This document shows, in pieces, positions 19,601 through 27,941 of a stretch of DNA of 64,000 bases. The DNA is from Adiantum capillus-veneris (taxonomy: Eukaryota > Streptophyta > Polypodiopsida > Polypodiales > Pteridaceae): contig CM043948.1 in assembly GCA_014529385.2 (NCBI GenBank), positions 25,864,268 to 25,928,267 of the forward strand. The letters are read 5' to 3'. Position 1 is the first letter of the stretch; each line of letters opens with the position of its first letter. A program made the translations under genes and the position numbers. Under the pieces are notes generated by a model. The model did not search any database. It had not been told where the DNA came from and worked only from the letters and a program-made list of their open reading frames with translations.

Positions 19601-21305
19601 CATTTACAGGGCAACGAGAGTTTAAGTGCTTTAGACGACTAATGAAGTCCCTTACTGACTCTCCTTCCTTACGTTCGGCCTTCTGTAGCTGAGATGCTAC
19701 ACCCCAAAGCACACCTTCTCGTATGTACTCCTTTAGAAACAACCTTCGAAGGGTAGGGTAGATTGTTTTCTCGTCCACCCTTAGGGTCCTATACCAATCT
19801 CCAGCCTTCCCACTTAATGTCAAGCTTAAGGCATTGCACTTATGTAGTTCGTTGCGTTCCCCTAAGGAATCACATACTTGTTCAAACACTTCAATGTGTT
19901 TCCTAGCATCTTCGTCCCCATTGAATTTTTGCGTGAGTTTGGCAATTTGTACTGCCTTACTTCTAGGCTCTCTATCAGATGCGTGACGCATATTTTCCGC
20001 GATAGATCGACCTATGGTTTGAGCAAACGCTGCCAAGTCACCTATGTGAGGAGGTAGGGCCGGTGGAGGTACTCTTGGAATCATATGTGGGAGAGGAACG
20101 GGTACCGGTCTTGGCATATGTGTAGATGATGCAGGATATGGAACATAACCGGGCATAGGTCCACTCGGATAAGAGCTAGGGAGCGGCACTCGAGGAGCAT
20201 AAGCAAGTGGTACAATTGGAGGTGTGGGGGCCATGTGTGCATAAGGGGCTAGAGGCACATACGGTCGAGGCCCCATATTAGGTACTACGACACTAGGTAG
20301 TGGCACTGCGCTAACCGTAGATATCATCGGTACATTCTCTGTCAGGCTTATCCCTGGAGTGAGCACTGGGTTTTCCTTAATAGAGGGTTGAGCCAAGTTA
20401 GGGAAGCTAAAGTTGTCACTCAGAGGCTCAGATTGCATAGAGACCCCAGGTGAAATGACGTAAGATGGGTCCATGGGGCTCATTAGAGGAGTCTCCATTT
20501 GTGATAGAGTAGGCTGTTGAGCCTTGCTCGTATCCAGAAATCTCATGGGGCCAGTTGAGAGTATATTTACCCCTCGGTTTTGCCTTTCTGATTGAATAAT
20601 GCCATGGATAACATTACAAATCATTTTCTGTTGATCTTCGATGCTCGTGGCACTAGAGGTGGATTGTACAATCTCTATCCATCCTACATGGTAGGCGTGG
20701 CCAGAGTGTAGATCCGTCAACACCTCAGTGTGGAGGTCATATGTCCAATGATCATTAATGAACAATCCTTCTAGAGTCGACGTGTTAACGGTTTCTTGTG
20801 AGGTAGAAGCAATGTTGCTCCCCGTGGTTTTACTTGTCACCAACGGTACTCTAGAGGGAACTTCTGAAGGAGGCATCTCAACAGGGCCTTCTTGATAAGA
20901 AGTTGGCAGGATATCCACATGGACACTCTTTGGGGGTGTGGGGTCCACGTGCGATGTGAAAGGAGAGTCCACTTCCCCACCCCCTTCGTGTGCTTCATTT
21001 GCATCAGGTTCCGAGCGAGTAGCTCTACCTAATGTTTCCATGAAACGGCTAAACATACTAGTACTAGGCTGTGGAGCTTCGGGAGGTGCGTGTCCTTCTC
21101 TCTCAGTGTTTTGGGTAGGGTATGCTTCCATGATTTCTGAGTCGGAGGAGGAATCACTAGCGGCTATTTTAGGGTCTTGGGTGGTGCTACCTTGTGTCCC
21201 CGCTGAGGGTCTAGAGCTTATCGTGGATGGGTAATGGGTGTCCGTATGAACAGAGGCACCCTCAATATGCTCGTGTTCTAGCACTCGCCCAGAGCGTAAG
21301 TGCAT
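16536..21305 (-). CDS. gag-pr: Gag-protease polyprotein (1,589 aa) of the non-autonomous element
   Basis: Long open frame from an ATG about 1 kb after the primer site. Residues 1-330 are low-complexity and acidic; 330-440 are Pro-rich. The Gag core is about 455-615 (FNGDEDARKHIEVFEQV, WYRTLR, ISRLKHLN). Zinc knuckles lie at about 685, 712, 861 and 900. The second is CX2CX4HX4C; the other three are CX2CX3HX4C. A Lys-rich stretch follows, then a retropepsin-like domain at about 1280-1400 with LDGGAGVSIV and a late GRPFM motif. The active site reads D-G-G-A instead of the usual D-S/T-G-A, as also in elements B and H. The tail is basic with a WVPK motif. It should form particles and process itself but cannot copy or integrate its RNA. 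Confidence 0.85.
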   Translation of the reverse strand: MHLRSGRVLEHEHIEGASVHTDTHYPSTISSRPSAGTQGSTTQDPKIAASDSSSDSEIMEAYPTQNTEREGHAPPEAPQPSTSMFSRFMETLGRATRSEPDANEAHEGGGEVDSPFTSHVDPTPPKSVHVDILPTSYQEGPVEMPPSEVPSRVPLVTSKTTGSNIASTSQETVNTSTLEGLFINDHWTYDLHTEVLTDLHSGHAYHVGWIEIVQSTSSATSIEDQQKMICNVIHGIIQSERQNRGVNILSTGPMRFLDTSKAQQPTLSQMETPLMSPMDPSYVISPGVSMQSEPLSDNFSFPNLAQPSIKENPVLTPGISLTENVPMISTVSAVPLPSVVVPNMGPRPYVPLAPYAHMAPTPPIVPLAYAPRVPLPSSYPSGPMPGYVPYPASSTHMPRPVPVPLPHMIPRVPPPALPPHIGDLAAFAQTIGRSIAENMRHASDREPRSKAVQIAKLTQKFNGDEDARKHIEVFEQVCDSLGERNELHKCNALSLTLSGKAGDWYRTLRVDEKTIYPTLRRLFLKEYIREGVLWGVASQLQKAERKEGESVRDFISRLKHLNSRCPVNERFNNNQLLDRFIRGLRNEGIYNGLVIRGITTWEDVTANEIQLEDNLMIAGMRVSTDTRSTSSQAIEYEPMTAKPIANEPKVFETFLTDLTKAIQEYLKDNRPPQNSHMYPRREQQWCSICLGPHSTSECPTFRVKFNGTCNACGRYGHQAKDCLMIKCMMANRPPVAWTDAPRPPVLMPTPPVEQLPQHMVPRPQNVVQATPLPPPVLGPQPPHPRVAPMNQVGCEPSNAYPDGCEEEIDTSIAYGLDTLEECPIYYMEDCWGQVKPVYQAAALASRGQNINTQARRPPLQCYECGGPHRVAECPIRLQKNAAQMQVNQGSTSAMPILTCNRCGIDHLIAQCPYNPNVPKITPLNLVEIASVTSPIPPVAPAYAITRSMLQGPGHILEERDTASVIQAKKKKTRRKKSQNTENSKPSSKTNIGTGDDPVYMNDLEDDSDSVETMETRTNTTKGKTDKENGNMEPNENRMRENHKEPLKTPQVFPNPIQDPQDKPQGQKGKNRKKKIGTYPNPVDEIKQVKHLRGLVEETQRKLEPEPMQVKIHDTVFPTQVHPPHMNHRPLAISSIIQEGSEDGTSESEHTPFLLGRMFNEGIPDPIEEYEIPSSPVPSQGPTPCKTPMNVSKLVDFMSSEVRTTIIEKLYGDPELFLALRAFLNGELRTGLPQFAQPNRPDSIMIDEENHVQSLDLDGHESVIEVPINELGQYFEGDESNATLPITTKGLTIKGILDGGAGVSIVTKDCWESMGKPRLSVTNIVVKMANGTIAKPMGMLKDLKIKVLGHKVRHTFIVMDVSKHLMSYEMILGRPFMREAQMVHDWSKNHVYLQFQDFVLRVDLVTGKVHPLGSKTIIDHRSDTTVHSAPLQYCYTCKKDTDIGQDSPYMDVLPGMTESDNVDWVHLASTIDTWGNRGTTWVTHEGDEMPIPLNMLQAMHIASDKTHPNVTKKTYKWVPKASLVTIASAKKQKPGKKRTTRSKKSKKRCCDGSLNDYWKPKATIKEMIKSGCQNVDCALTYHLTQVSPIP

Positions 21306-21680
21306 GTGCTTTTGATACCCTAAGGTGTCAAAAAGCTGCTCTATGAGGCCTTGTGACTAGTTTTTAGCGTGTTTTTTGTTTGTTTTTTTTGCTAGATTTT
21401 TTAGAGCGTGTCGTGGAATGGGCCGTGTGATAGCTCGAAACGAGCGTATCGGTCAGAGGGTCGTGCCGTGCTTTATAGCCCTCCGTTTGGTCACTCTATG
21501 CCCTCGGAATCCCTAAAACTGTCAATTTCCAGTAGGCAACTAGGCCCAAACTAGAAAGTCTAAGGGTGCAAGTGGGAAGAGAAAGGAGGAGAGTGGAGGA
21601 CTTGTCCCACATGCTCTCATTCTCTCTTGAGGGAGTAGGGTATATATATAAGAGTGAGTCTAGTATATATCATAGGACTG

Positions 21681-21735
21681 AGGCCTGGGCCTGGGCCTGG
21701 GCCTGGGCTTGGGCTTGGGCTTGTGCTTGGGAAAA
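21681..21735. repeat. Hexamer repeat in the leader (GGGCCT/GGGCTT)
   Basis: About eight units of a six-base repeat lie between the ORF 1 start and the leader repeats. Confidence 0.75.
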
Positions 21736-21910
21736 TGATCCCGATCCCGATCTATCTTTTATACAAACCAACCTGTCCGTTTTAAGAGACACGTTTTTTA
21801 TTTTCGAAAATTTCTCCGCCCGCTCACTCGCGTTTTTATTTTCTGAAATATTTTATTTTATTTTATTTTCTGGAAAAAAAAATTTCCGTTTTTTATTTTT
21901 TATTTTTTAA

Positions 21911-22170
21911 ATGATGCAAAAAACGCAGAAATTGCAGAAATTGAAATGCAGAAAACGCAGAAATTACAGAAATTTAAAAACGCACAGAAATTGCAGAAAT
22001 TGAAATGCAGAAAACGCAGAAATTGAAAATGCAGAAACGCAGAAAATTGAAAAACGCAGAAATGCAGAAAACTGCAGAAATTGAAAACGCCGAACTTGAA
22101 AATGCAGAAATTGCAGAAATTGAAAAAACGCAGACAATAGCAGAAATTGAAACTTGACAGCAAATGCAGA
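21911..22170 (-). repeat. TTTCTGC-type tandem repeats in the 5' leader
   Basis: On the - (sense) strand the leader is packed with units such as TTTCTGCAATTTCTGCGTTT. They are about 8-17 bases long and imperfectly arrayed over 260 bases, starting about 110 bases after the primer site. The region encodes nothing obvious. Its position fits an RNA packaging or dimerisation region, but that is inference. Confidence 0.7.
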
Positions 22171-22277
22171 AAACGTAAAAAACAGAAATCTCCACACACT
22201 CCTTCCCTGCCTTTCCTATGATAGAAATTGCACCACAAGGAAGCATAAAGTGCTAACCGAGCTTAGTGTAGGGCATA

Positions 22278-22295
22278 TCCCCGGCAACGGCGCCA
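22278..22295 (-). other. Primer binding site (tRNA-Asp type)
   Basis: On the - strand TGGCGCCGTTGCCGGGGA follows the 5' LTR after a few bases. It is complementary to the 3' end of plant tRNA-Asp, the primer site known from Athila/Tat elements. Confidence 0.9.
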
Positions 22296-22299
22296 AAAA

Positions 22300-22550
22300 T
22301 GTGCGCTCCTTGCCGCACTGTCGAAGCAAGGGACTTGCCAATACACCGTATGCGAGCCACAAACGGCTCCAAGCACACAACAAGCCTAAACTAGCAAGCT
22401 CAAGAAAACAAAGGGTGTGTCACTCACCGCTCTACGCTCGCCTTCGTGGTGGATTCCTCGCCGCGATAAAGAAGAAGCTGCAGTCGTGCCGCGCTCAACC
22501 GCTTCACCGCCGTCGTGCCTTCGTAATGCTCGATCGCACACACACTCTCC

Positions 22551-22584
<34 letters not shown>

Positions 22585-22877
22585 AGGAGGTGAAGAAGAA
22601 GAAGATGGAGATGGAGCAAGAGCACTCTTCAATTGCACAAATGAGAGAATGAGTAAAAATTAGGTTTAGTTGGCTTTTATAGGAGCTCACCCCATTCACA
22701 CTTGGGCGCCCATGCTTAGCCAACTAACCCCTTGAATGTCCAAGTTAAAGTGCACCTCTCATCGACGATCACTCTACCTTTCCTTATTGGACCGACAAGC
22801 CCGGTACCTGACTCTACCAAATACATAATACACGTCCGTCGTAGGTGATGGGTGTCCGTGTGCCATGAGGGTTAACA
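22300..22877 (-). repeat. 5' LTR of the Gag-protease element
   Basis: 578 bp, the partner of 13935-14512. It lies against the target copy 22878-22882. Confidence 0.92.
22674..22683 (-). promoter_or_regulatory. Putative TATA box in the 5' LTR
   Basis: CCTATAAAAG on the - strand, about 195 bases into the LTR. Transcription would start near 22645. Confidence 0.55.
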
Positions 22878-23344
22878 AGTGCTTTCAATCTAGACATACG
22901 TGCTCCATTATACAATGGCGTATCGGCTTCACTTTTCATATCATCATAGATAAGCCTTTCTGAATCCATGATCGTCTCGATCATTTCATCAATCTCGGGC
23001 TCAAACATTGCCTCGTTGGGAATGTGCTCTGCATGATCATCCCCCGAGCTGTCAGAGGCTACATCTTGTGGCCTCACATATGCTGCTTGACCAAAGCGCC
23101 TGCGAACACGTCTATTGGGTTGCAAGATTGCTGCTTGTTGGCCAGCGTCAGAGTCCGACGAGTTATAATTGGCAACAACTCGATCTATAATAGATGGATC
23201 GAACTCGCCAAATTCGCGAACGTGCTGCAAAGAAACACGTCTTGTCCGTCGCACAGCATGCTTGCATTGATTACAAGGACATAAGACCCTCGTTGAGAGA
23301 TAGGTGTTTCGGTTGGACGGTCCCACATCCTCGTCGCTACTCAT
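22878..23344 (-). pseudogene. CACTA transposase, 5' part of exon 1 (Transpos_assoc-like N-terminus)
   Basis: The ATG is at 23344 (MSSDEDVGPSN). The cysteine pattern CPCNQC followed by VSLQHVREFGEF is that of the Transpos_assoc domain found at the start of plant CACTA transposases. Acidic, Ser/Asp-rich sequence follows. The frame reaches the target copy AGTGC (22878-22882) and resumes exactly at 13934-13930 on the far side of the retroelement. Removing the insert and one target copy leaves the phase correct. Confidence 0.85.
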
Positions 23345-23405
23345 AATGAGGATAAAAAACTTATAACCTGGACAACAAATTTAATATTCTATTGGCATTC
23401 TTCGT

Positions 23406-23466
<61 letters not shown>

Positions 23467-24627
23467 ACCTCACATTCTCTAGTCATGTCCAATCCCCGCA
23501 CACCTCGGTCTAGAGGTGCACGGAGATCAAAACCACCGGGTTATAATCTCGTCTTTATTGGTCAATACCTATATTTGTGGGTACAAGAAATCTACACACC
23601 CACGTCTACATGATACTGCATGTAGTGGACAAAACCCCTTTGCCTCTTCTCTAGCTGTAGCACTTCACAGCATCTTAACATCTTTTCACAGTAGATCTTT
23701 TCACTGTTCGTCTAACTCTAAACCCTAAACCGTAAGTAATTCTTGCGTGGACTCGATCTAACGTAAATAAGCGTAAATCTAAATAAGCGTAAATCTAACT
23801 AAAAATAAAGCTAAATCTAATTTAACGTAAGTCTAATGACTAGAGGTTGTCTAGATGGTCATTGTGTCGGGGATGTAGTGACTCTTGCCGCCCTGAAGAT
23901 CCACCTTCTTCCCTATCTTCTGAAGACATTTCACCAGTACTTTTGGATCGACGGAGCCCACCATGAGTGAAGGCAGCAATACCCTATATTCCATTGAGGG
24001 CTTTCTTCACCCGCTTCATGCAGGCATCGCAGTCTATGGAGACCTAAATCTAATGTAATATAACGTAAATCTAAATCTAGCTTAAATAAACGTAAATCTA
24101 GTTAAAAATAAACCTAAATCTAATTTAATGTAAGTCTACATATAACCTAATCTTTAACGTCTTTTAAGATAGTTTCCTATGACGTTATAACTCTCTTCTT
24201 CTTGTGTGTGTGCGCGTGTGTGGATGTGTGTGCCAATAAAAAGAGATAAATGGTATAACCTTTCTATCACCCATGCCAAGTATGATAGATTGATTATGCC
24301 ATTTCCCTCTTGAATAATAGGTCTTGAGTTCAACTCCTCGTCGGCTAGATCTTTAGGTCTTTTAATTTTAATTAGTTTCCTACGACGTTAAATTAGTTTC
24401 TCTCTCTTTCTCTCTCAATGTGTGTGCGTTTTTTTGGATCGTATGCATGTTTTCTCTCTCTTTTCCTCTCTCAATGTGTGCGTTTTTTGTTTATGCATGT
24501 TCTCTCTCTCTTTTCCTCTCTCAATGCGTGCGTTTTTTTTTTATGCATGCTCTCTCTCTCTTTTTCTCTCTCAATGTGTGTGTGCATTCTTTGTTTATGT
24601 ATGTGTGTGTGCGTTTTTGTTTTTGTT

Positions 24628-24667
<40 letters not shown>

Positions 24668-24771
24668 AACACTATGTGTGTGTGTGAGAGAGAGAGAGAG
24701 GGAGAGAGAAAGAGGGGAAGGGAACATGAGAATGAGGAGAGGGAAGGAGCATACCTGGCTCTCCTTCCTCT

Positions 24772-24802
<31 letters not shown>

Positions 24803-24805
24803 GAG

Positions 24806-24845
<40 letters not shown>

Positions 24846-24944
24846 GTGAGGGAGAGCGTTACCTGCTCCTTGCTTGAGGGCGCCGAAAAACTCAGATCTG
24901 AGATCTGAGTTTTTGGGCGCGCTCGGTTATTTTTTTACCCCAGC
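23345..24944. other. 5' non-coding region of the CACTA transposase, rich in simple repeats
   Basis: It lies upstream (- strand) of the transposase ATG. It holds a CT run (23405-23464), dispersed TAAATCTAA units (23760-24140), and a minisatellite of about 51-59 bases that repeats four times (24411-24625: TCTCTCAATGTGTG, then TTTATGCATG, then CTCTCTCT). CT, GT and GA runs follow to 24841. Long apparent ORFs here are low-complexity repeats. A promoter is expected but not identified. Confidence 0.6.
24886..24914. repeat. Hairpin near right CACTA end
   Basis: Arms AAAAACTCAGATCT and AGATCTGAGTTTTT flank one G. It lies inside the right subterminal repeats and mirrors the hairpin at 8736-8764 in position but not in sequence. 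Confidence 0.85.
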
Positions 24945-25068
24945 CAGCGTCGCTATGAGCGTCGCAAATTTCTTTGTAAATTTGCGACGCTCATAGCGAC
25001 GCTTATAGCGACGCTCGTAGCGACGCCGGGAGATTTTTTTTTGAGCGTCACTGTGTGAGCGTCGCTAA
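24945..25068. repeat. Right subterminal repeats of the CACTA element
   Basis: GCGTCGC motifs occur in both orientations around AAATTTCTTTGTAAATTT, followed by three close TAGCGACGC units. They share the motif of the left end (8480-8730). Confidence 0.8.
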
Positions 25069-25077
25069 TATGAATAG

Positions 25078-25089
25078 CCTCTTGTAGTG
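25078..25089 (-). repeat. Right terminal inverted repeat of the CACTA element
   Basis: CCTCTTGTAGTG, the reverse complement of the left end, followed by the target copy CTT. Confidence 0.95.
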
Positions 25090-25497
25090 CTTGTGGTGGT
25101 GCGGACGTGTCACACACCTCAACAAGACTCCCTGTGTGTGTCACCGTAACACACAAAAGTACAGAGGTATCCTCCCTAGAGAAGTTTCAGCTAAGTTTCG
25201 GACCAAATTCAAAACATCTTCCCGAGAGAACTCTCAACTGTGTGTAGGATCAGAAATGCCTGTCCCTTTAGATTTTGACAGAAGTGTATAGGCCAAATAC
25301 ACATCCCCTAGAGAATGGTAGATAACTGGGTGGTAGGTCAAATCAAAATACAAATGGGGCTTGATCAAAGTTGAAGTCCTACTACAAAATATTTTGTTGC
25401 CAATGTCCGTCGCAAATTGTTGTTGAAGCTCCTTCCCTCCAAATGTGTTATCGAAATCAAAGTCAATGCCCGAGGGATTTCAATAAAGTATATGTAA
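25090..25497. other. Right flank of the CACTA insertion
   Basis: About 400 bases with no gene or element recognised. It continues the sequence interrupted at 8446. Confidence 0.4.
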
Positions 25498-27072
25498 TGT
25501 CATAAAATCTAATATCTAACCAACCCAAATGATTTTCTCATATTAAAATAATCATTTAATGTGGGGGAATAAATGGGAACAAGGGCTAGAATATAGACAT
25601 ATGCTTACAGATCTATCTCAACACGAGGCTAATGGTAAAGGGGTCCAAATGAGATATGGTTTGTCAAAGAGCAAGGCTAGACAATGGAGCTTAAAGACCT
25701 TAGGGTTAGATTCATTGAAGACCTCCAAAGGTTAGTGTTAAAATTCCTTTGACCTTAGGTAAGCTAGGGTTGTGCTTGAGGTGGGAACCCGGCCCAAGAT
25801 TGAGGTGCTTGTCGTGCTTGATGACTGAGATGCTTGAGGTGCTTGTCTTGCTTGAGATGCTAGGGTTGTACTTGAGATGGGAACCCGGCCCAATGTTGAG
25901 GGGCTTAAGGGCCAAGCTTGTGGTAGGAGCCGGGCCCAAGGTTGAGGGGCTTGAGGTGTCAAAAAGTTAACAAGTATTCCTACAAGGAGGGGGCCATCCC
26001 TACAAGTTTGGAGCATGAGAGAGAGCACACACACCCTCACTCAAGGAAAAGCTAGACCAAGGAGGCAACAAGGACACATGTCAACCTCCTCTTCATGTTG
26101 CCCTCATGGTGTGCCTAAAGCCTATTGGTTGGCCTCCCAAGGGGTCCAATGACAATTAGTTAATTTAATTAATAGTTTATGCATTTATTAAGTCCTCTCT
26201 CTCAAAGGGGAAAGGGGGGCACTTGTACCAAGGCTACCCTTATTGCTTGTTATGCTTTTTGCATGTGATTGGCTAGGCTTGCAGGGGTCCAATAAGCTTC
26301 AAGCATGAGCTACAAGGGGGGGTCTACCAAATCAAGAAGGGGGCTATCTTGGGGGGTATACTCTCCCACACACACTCACACACACTCTCATTGTGTGAAG
26401 TGCAAAGTGCAAGATCTCAATCTCCTTATTCAAGCTAGTAGAGAAGTTGAGAGCCTACACAAACACTCTTGGCTATGGAATGCAAATCCAACCAAGAGCC
26501 ATGCTTCAATGCTTAAGCTTTCCATCTTCTCCATCTTCATTATTATGCTATTATGTATGCTAGCAAGAAGAGTGATGATAAGTGGGAAACTACTTCCTTC
26601 TCCTATGGAATGTTTCTTCTTCCTCTTCCCTACCCTCATTCCCCACTAGCTCTCTTCACCTCCGAAGGTGTTTGAGGCCTTGGGATTGCGGTTTGGGATA
26701 GTTGATGTTTTTTGAAAATTTTATGTTATGCTCGTGATGCATGAAGCTTTCCATCTTCATTGCATCACCTAGGTCACAAGGAACACAAAGATTGTATTGT
26801 ACCAAGTCTCTCTTGGGAGAAACTATAATACAAATGCCTATTGGAGGGTGGACCGTCTGCTCCGCATTAATCCAGTCCTCAACTGTTGTCATGTTATCTA
26901 AACTCTCTTTCTTGCAAAAGTATTGTTCATGCCAAGTTAACTAAGTACTATGTTTATGTTGCTACCATCAATTAAGTTCACCCTCTATGCTCACAAAATA
27001 ATATCACAAAAATGCTTTCTCTAATTTTGCTAATTCCGCTACTCTCAAAGGTCATAGGCCATTTCCATTACA
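25498..27072 (+). repeat. 5' LTR of element D
   Basis: It starts TGTCATAAAATC and ends CATTACA just before the primer site. The first 900 bases match the - strand block at 6376-7127, and 26440-26515 matches the end of the G LTR. The last 410 bases (26656-27072) are the reverse complement of 57056-57434 and may be an added module. Confidence 0.7.
26656..27072 (-). repeat. Unclassified repeat R1, copy 1, with a 78-codon frame
   Basis: The reverse complement of this block matches 57056-57434. On the - strand an ORF (26892-26656) starts MTTVED and contains DLGDAMKMESFMHH. The other copy keeps the same frame and most residues. The last 125 bases recur at 6236-6375 and 7128-7256. Nature unknown: part of the LTR, a small inserted element, or a captured fragment. 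Confidence 0.45.
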
Positions 27073-27073
27073 T

Positions 27074-27086
27074 TGGTATCATAGCA
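27074..27086 (+). other. Primer binding site of element D (initiator tRNA-Met type)
   Basis: TGGTATCATAGCA begins one base after the LTR end. It is close to TGGTATCAGAGC, the usual complement of tRNA-iMet. Confidence 0.75.
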
Positions 27087-27941
27087 TTTGGTTTCTCTTT
27101 TCTTGCTTAAGAAGAGAGTTCCTTAATCCTATTAATGGTTGATTTTGTTAATTTATAAAGGGAAGTGGGGTTGGGATCTTTTAGCGGTTTTGTTACATTA
27201 GGAAAAGTTTGGACTCAAAAATGGGCCTTGTAAGAATTGTTGATGTGGCATAGCTTTCAAAAAGTGGGGATCAGTAATTTTTTTGCAAATAAGATCCAAA
27301 CTTGTTGGAGGTTGGATATTTAGAATCTACTCTTCAAATGATATCTATTGATATATAGCATGCATGTATCGGGCATTGCCTTCATGTAGATATAGAAAGA
27401 GGTGATTTTAGATTACCGTAATGATAACAAAACCTGGCTGATTGAAAAAACATGGCATAACTTTCATAGAAGTCATCCAAACTTTTCGGACCTTGGCTCT
27501 TTAGAATCCATTTTTCAAGAACTTTCCAATGATAGGTCATATCATGGGGTTCTAAGCAATATTTAGAGGGGTCTACCGGGTTGCTTTCTTTTGTACAACT
27601 TTGATGATGTGGCACTCTTAAAAGGCCCAAAAATGAGTTCAAAATTTTCCTAATGAGCCCACTATGTGGAATATGGTGCACACCTTAGAAGCTTTGGTCT
27701 TAATAATGGGGTATTTTTAGACTTTCCTATGGATTTACCATTATTGAGCCATAAGAAGTTTGAAAGGAGCTAGCCTCGTCAACTCTGCAATATTAGACCC
27801 ACTCCACTACTCACTATAATTAACCAATTCGAGCCATGGGTGTAGGTAATTAAGTGTCGATTTTCAAAAGCTAAAAGGAGTAGAAACTAAGGTTTTGAAT
27901 TGATAAAGCATACACTAAGTAAGTACTGAAATTTTGTTAAC

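Larger units (their letters stand above)
13935..22877 (-). mobile_element. Non-autonomous LTR retrotransposon with Gag-protease only (TR-GAG-like), intact ends
   Basis: It is bounded by two direct 578-bp LTRs (TG...CA) and a perfect 5-bp target duplication AGTGC (13930-13934 and 22878-22882). It lies on the - strand: the primer site next to the right LTR is complementary to the 3' end of plant tRNA-Asp, and the polypurine tract is next to the left LTR. The single long ORF (21305-16536) has Gag, four zinc knuckles and a retropepsin-like domain. No RT, RNase H or integrase motif is found in any frame of the 8.9 kb. LTRs differ by about six transitions plus microsatellite length (counted by eye), about 1%, so insertion is recent. 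Confidence 0.9.
8447..25089 (-). mobile_element. Complete CACTA (En/Spm-type) DNA transposon carrying a nested LTR retroelement
   Basis: It starts CACTACAAGAGG and ends with the exact reverse complement, and CTT lies directly outside both ends (8444-8446 and 25090-25092). These are the hallmarks of CACTA transposons: CACTA termini and a 3-bp duplication. Both ends carry dense GCGTCGCTA-type subterminal repeats and an internal hairpin. Two genes are read on the - strand: a Transposase_21-type transposase (23344-10665) and a TNPA-like gene (10392-9083). Without the nested retroelement (13935-22877) and one target copy it would be about 7.7 kb. Confidence 0.95.

Noticed and set aside
22277-22295. 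Exact tRNA-Asp 3' end
   Set aside because: Only the last ~18 bases match and they lie next to an LTR on the correct strand, so this is a primer binding site and not a tRNA gene.
24411-24877. Overlapping ORFs of 89-151 codons
   Set aside because: They translate CT/GT/GA repeats in several frames at once. No protein signal.
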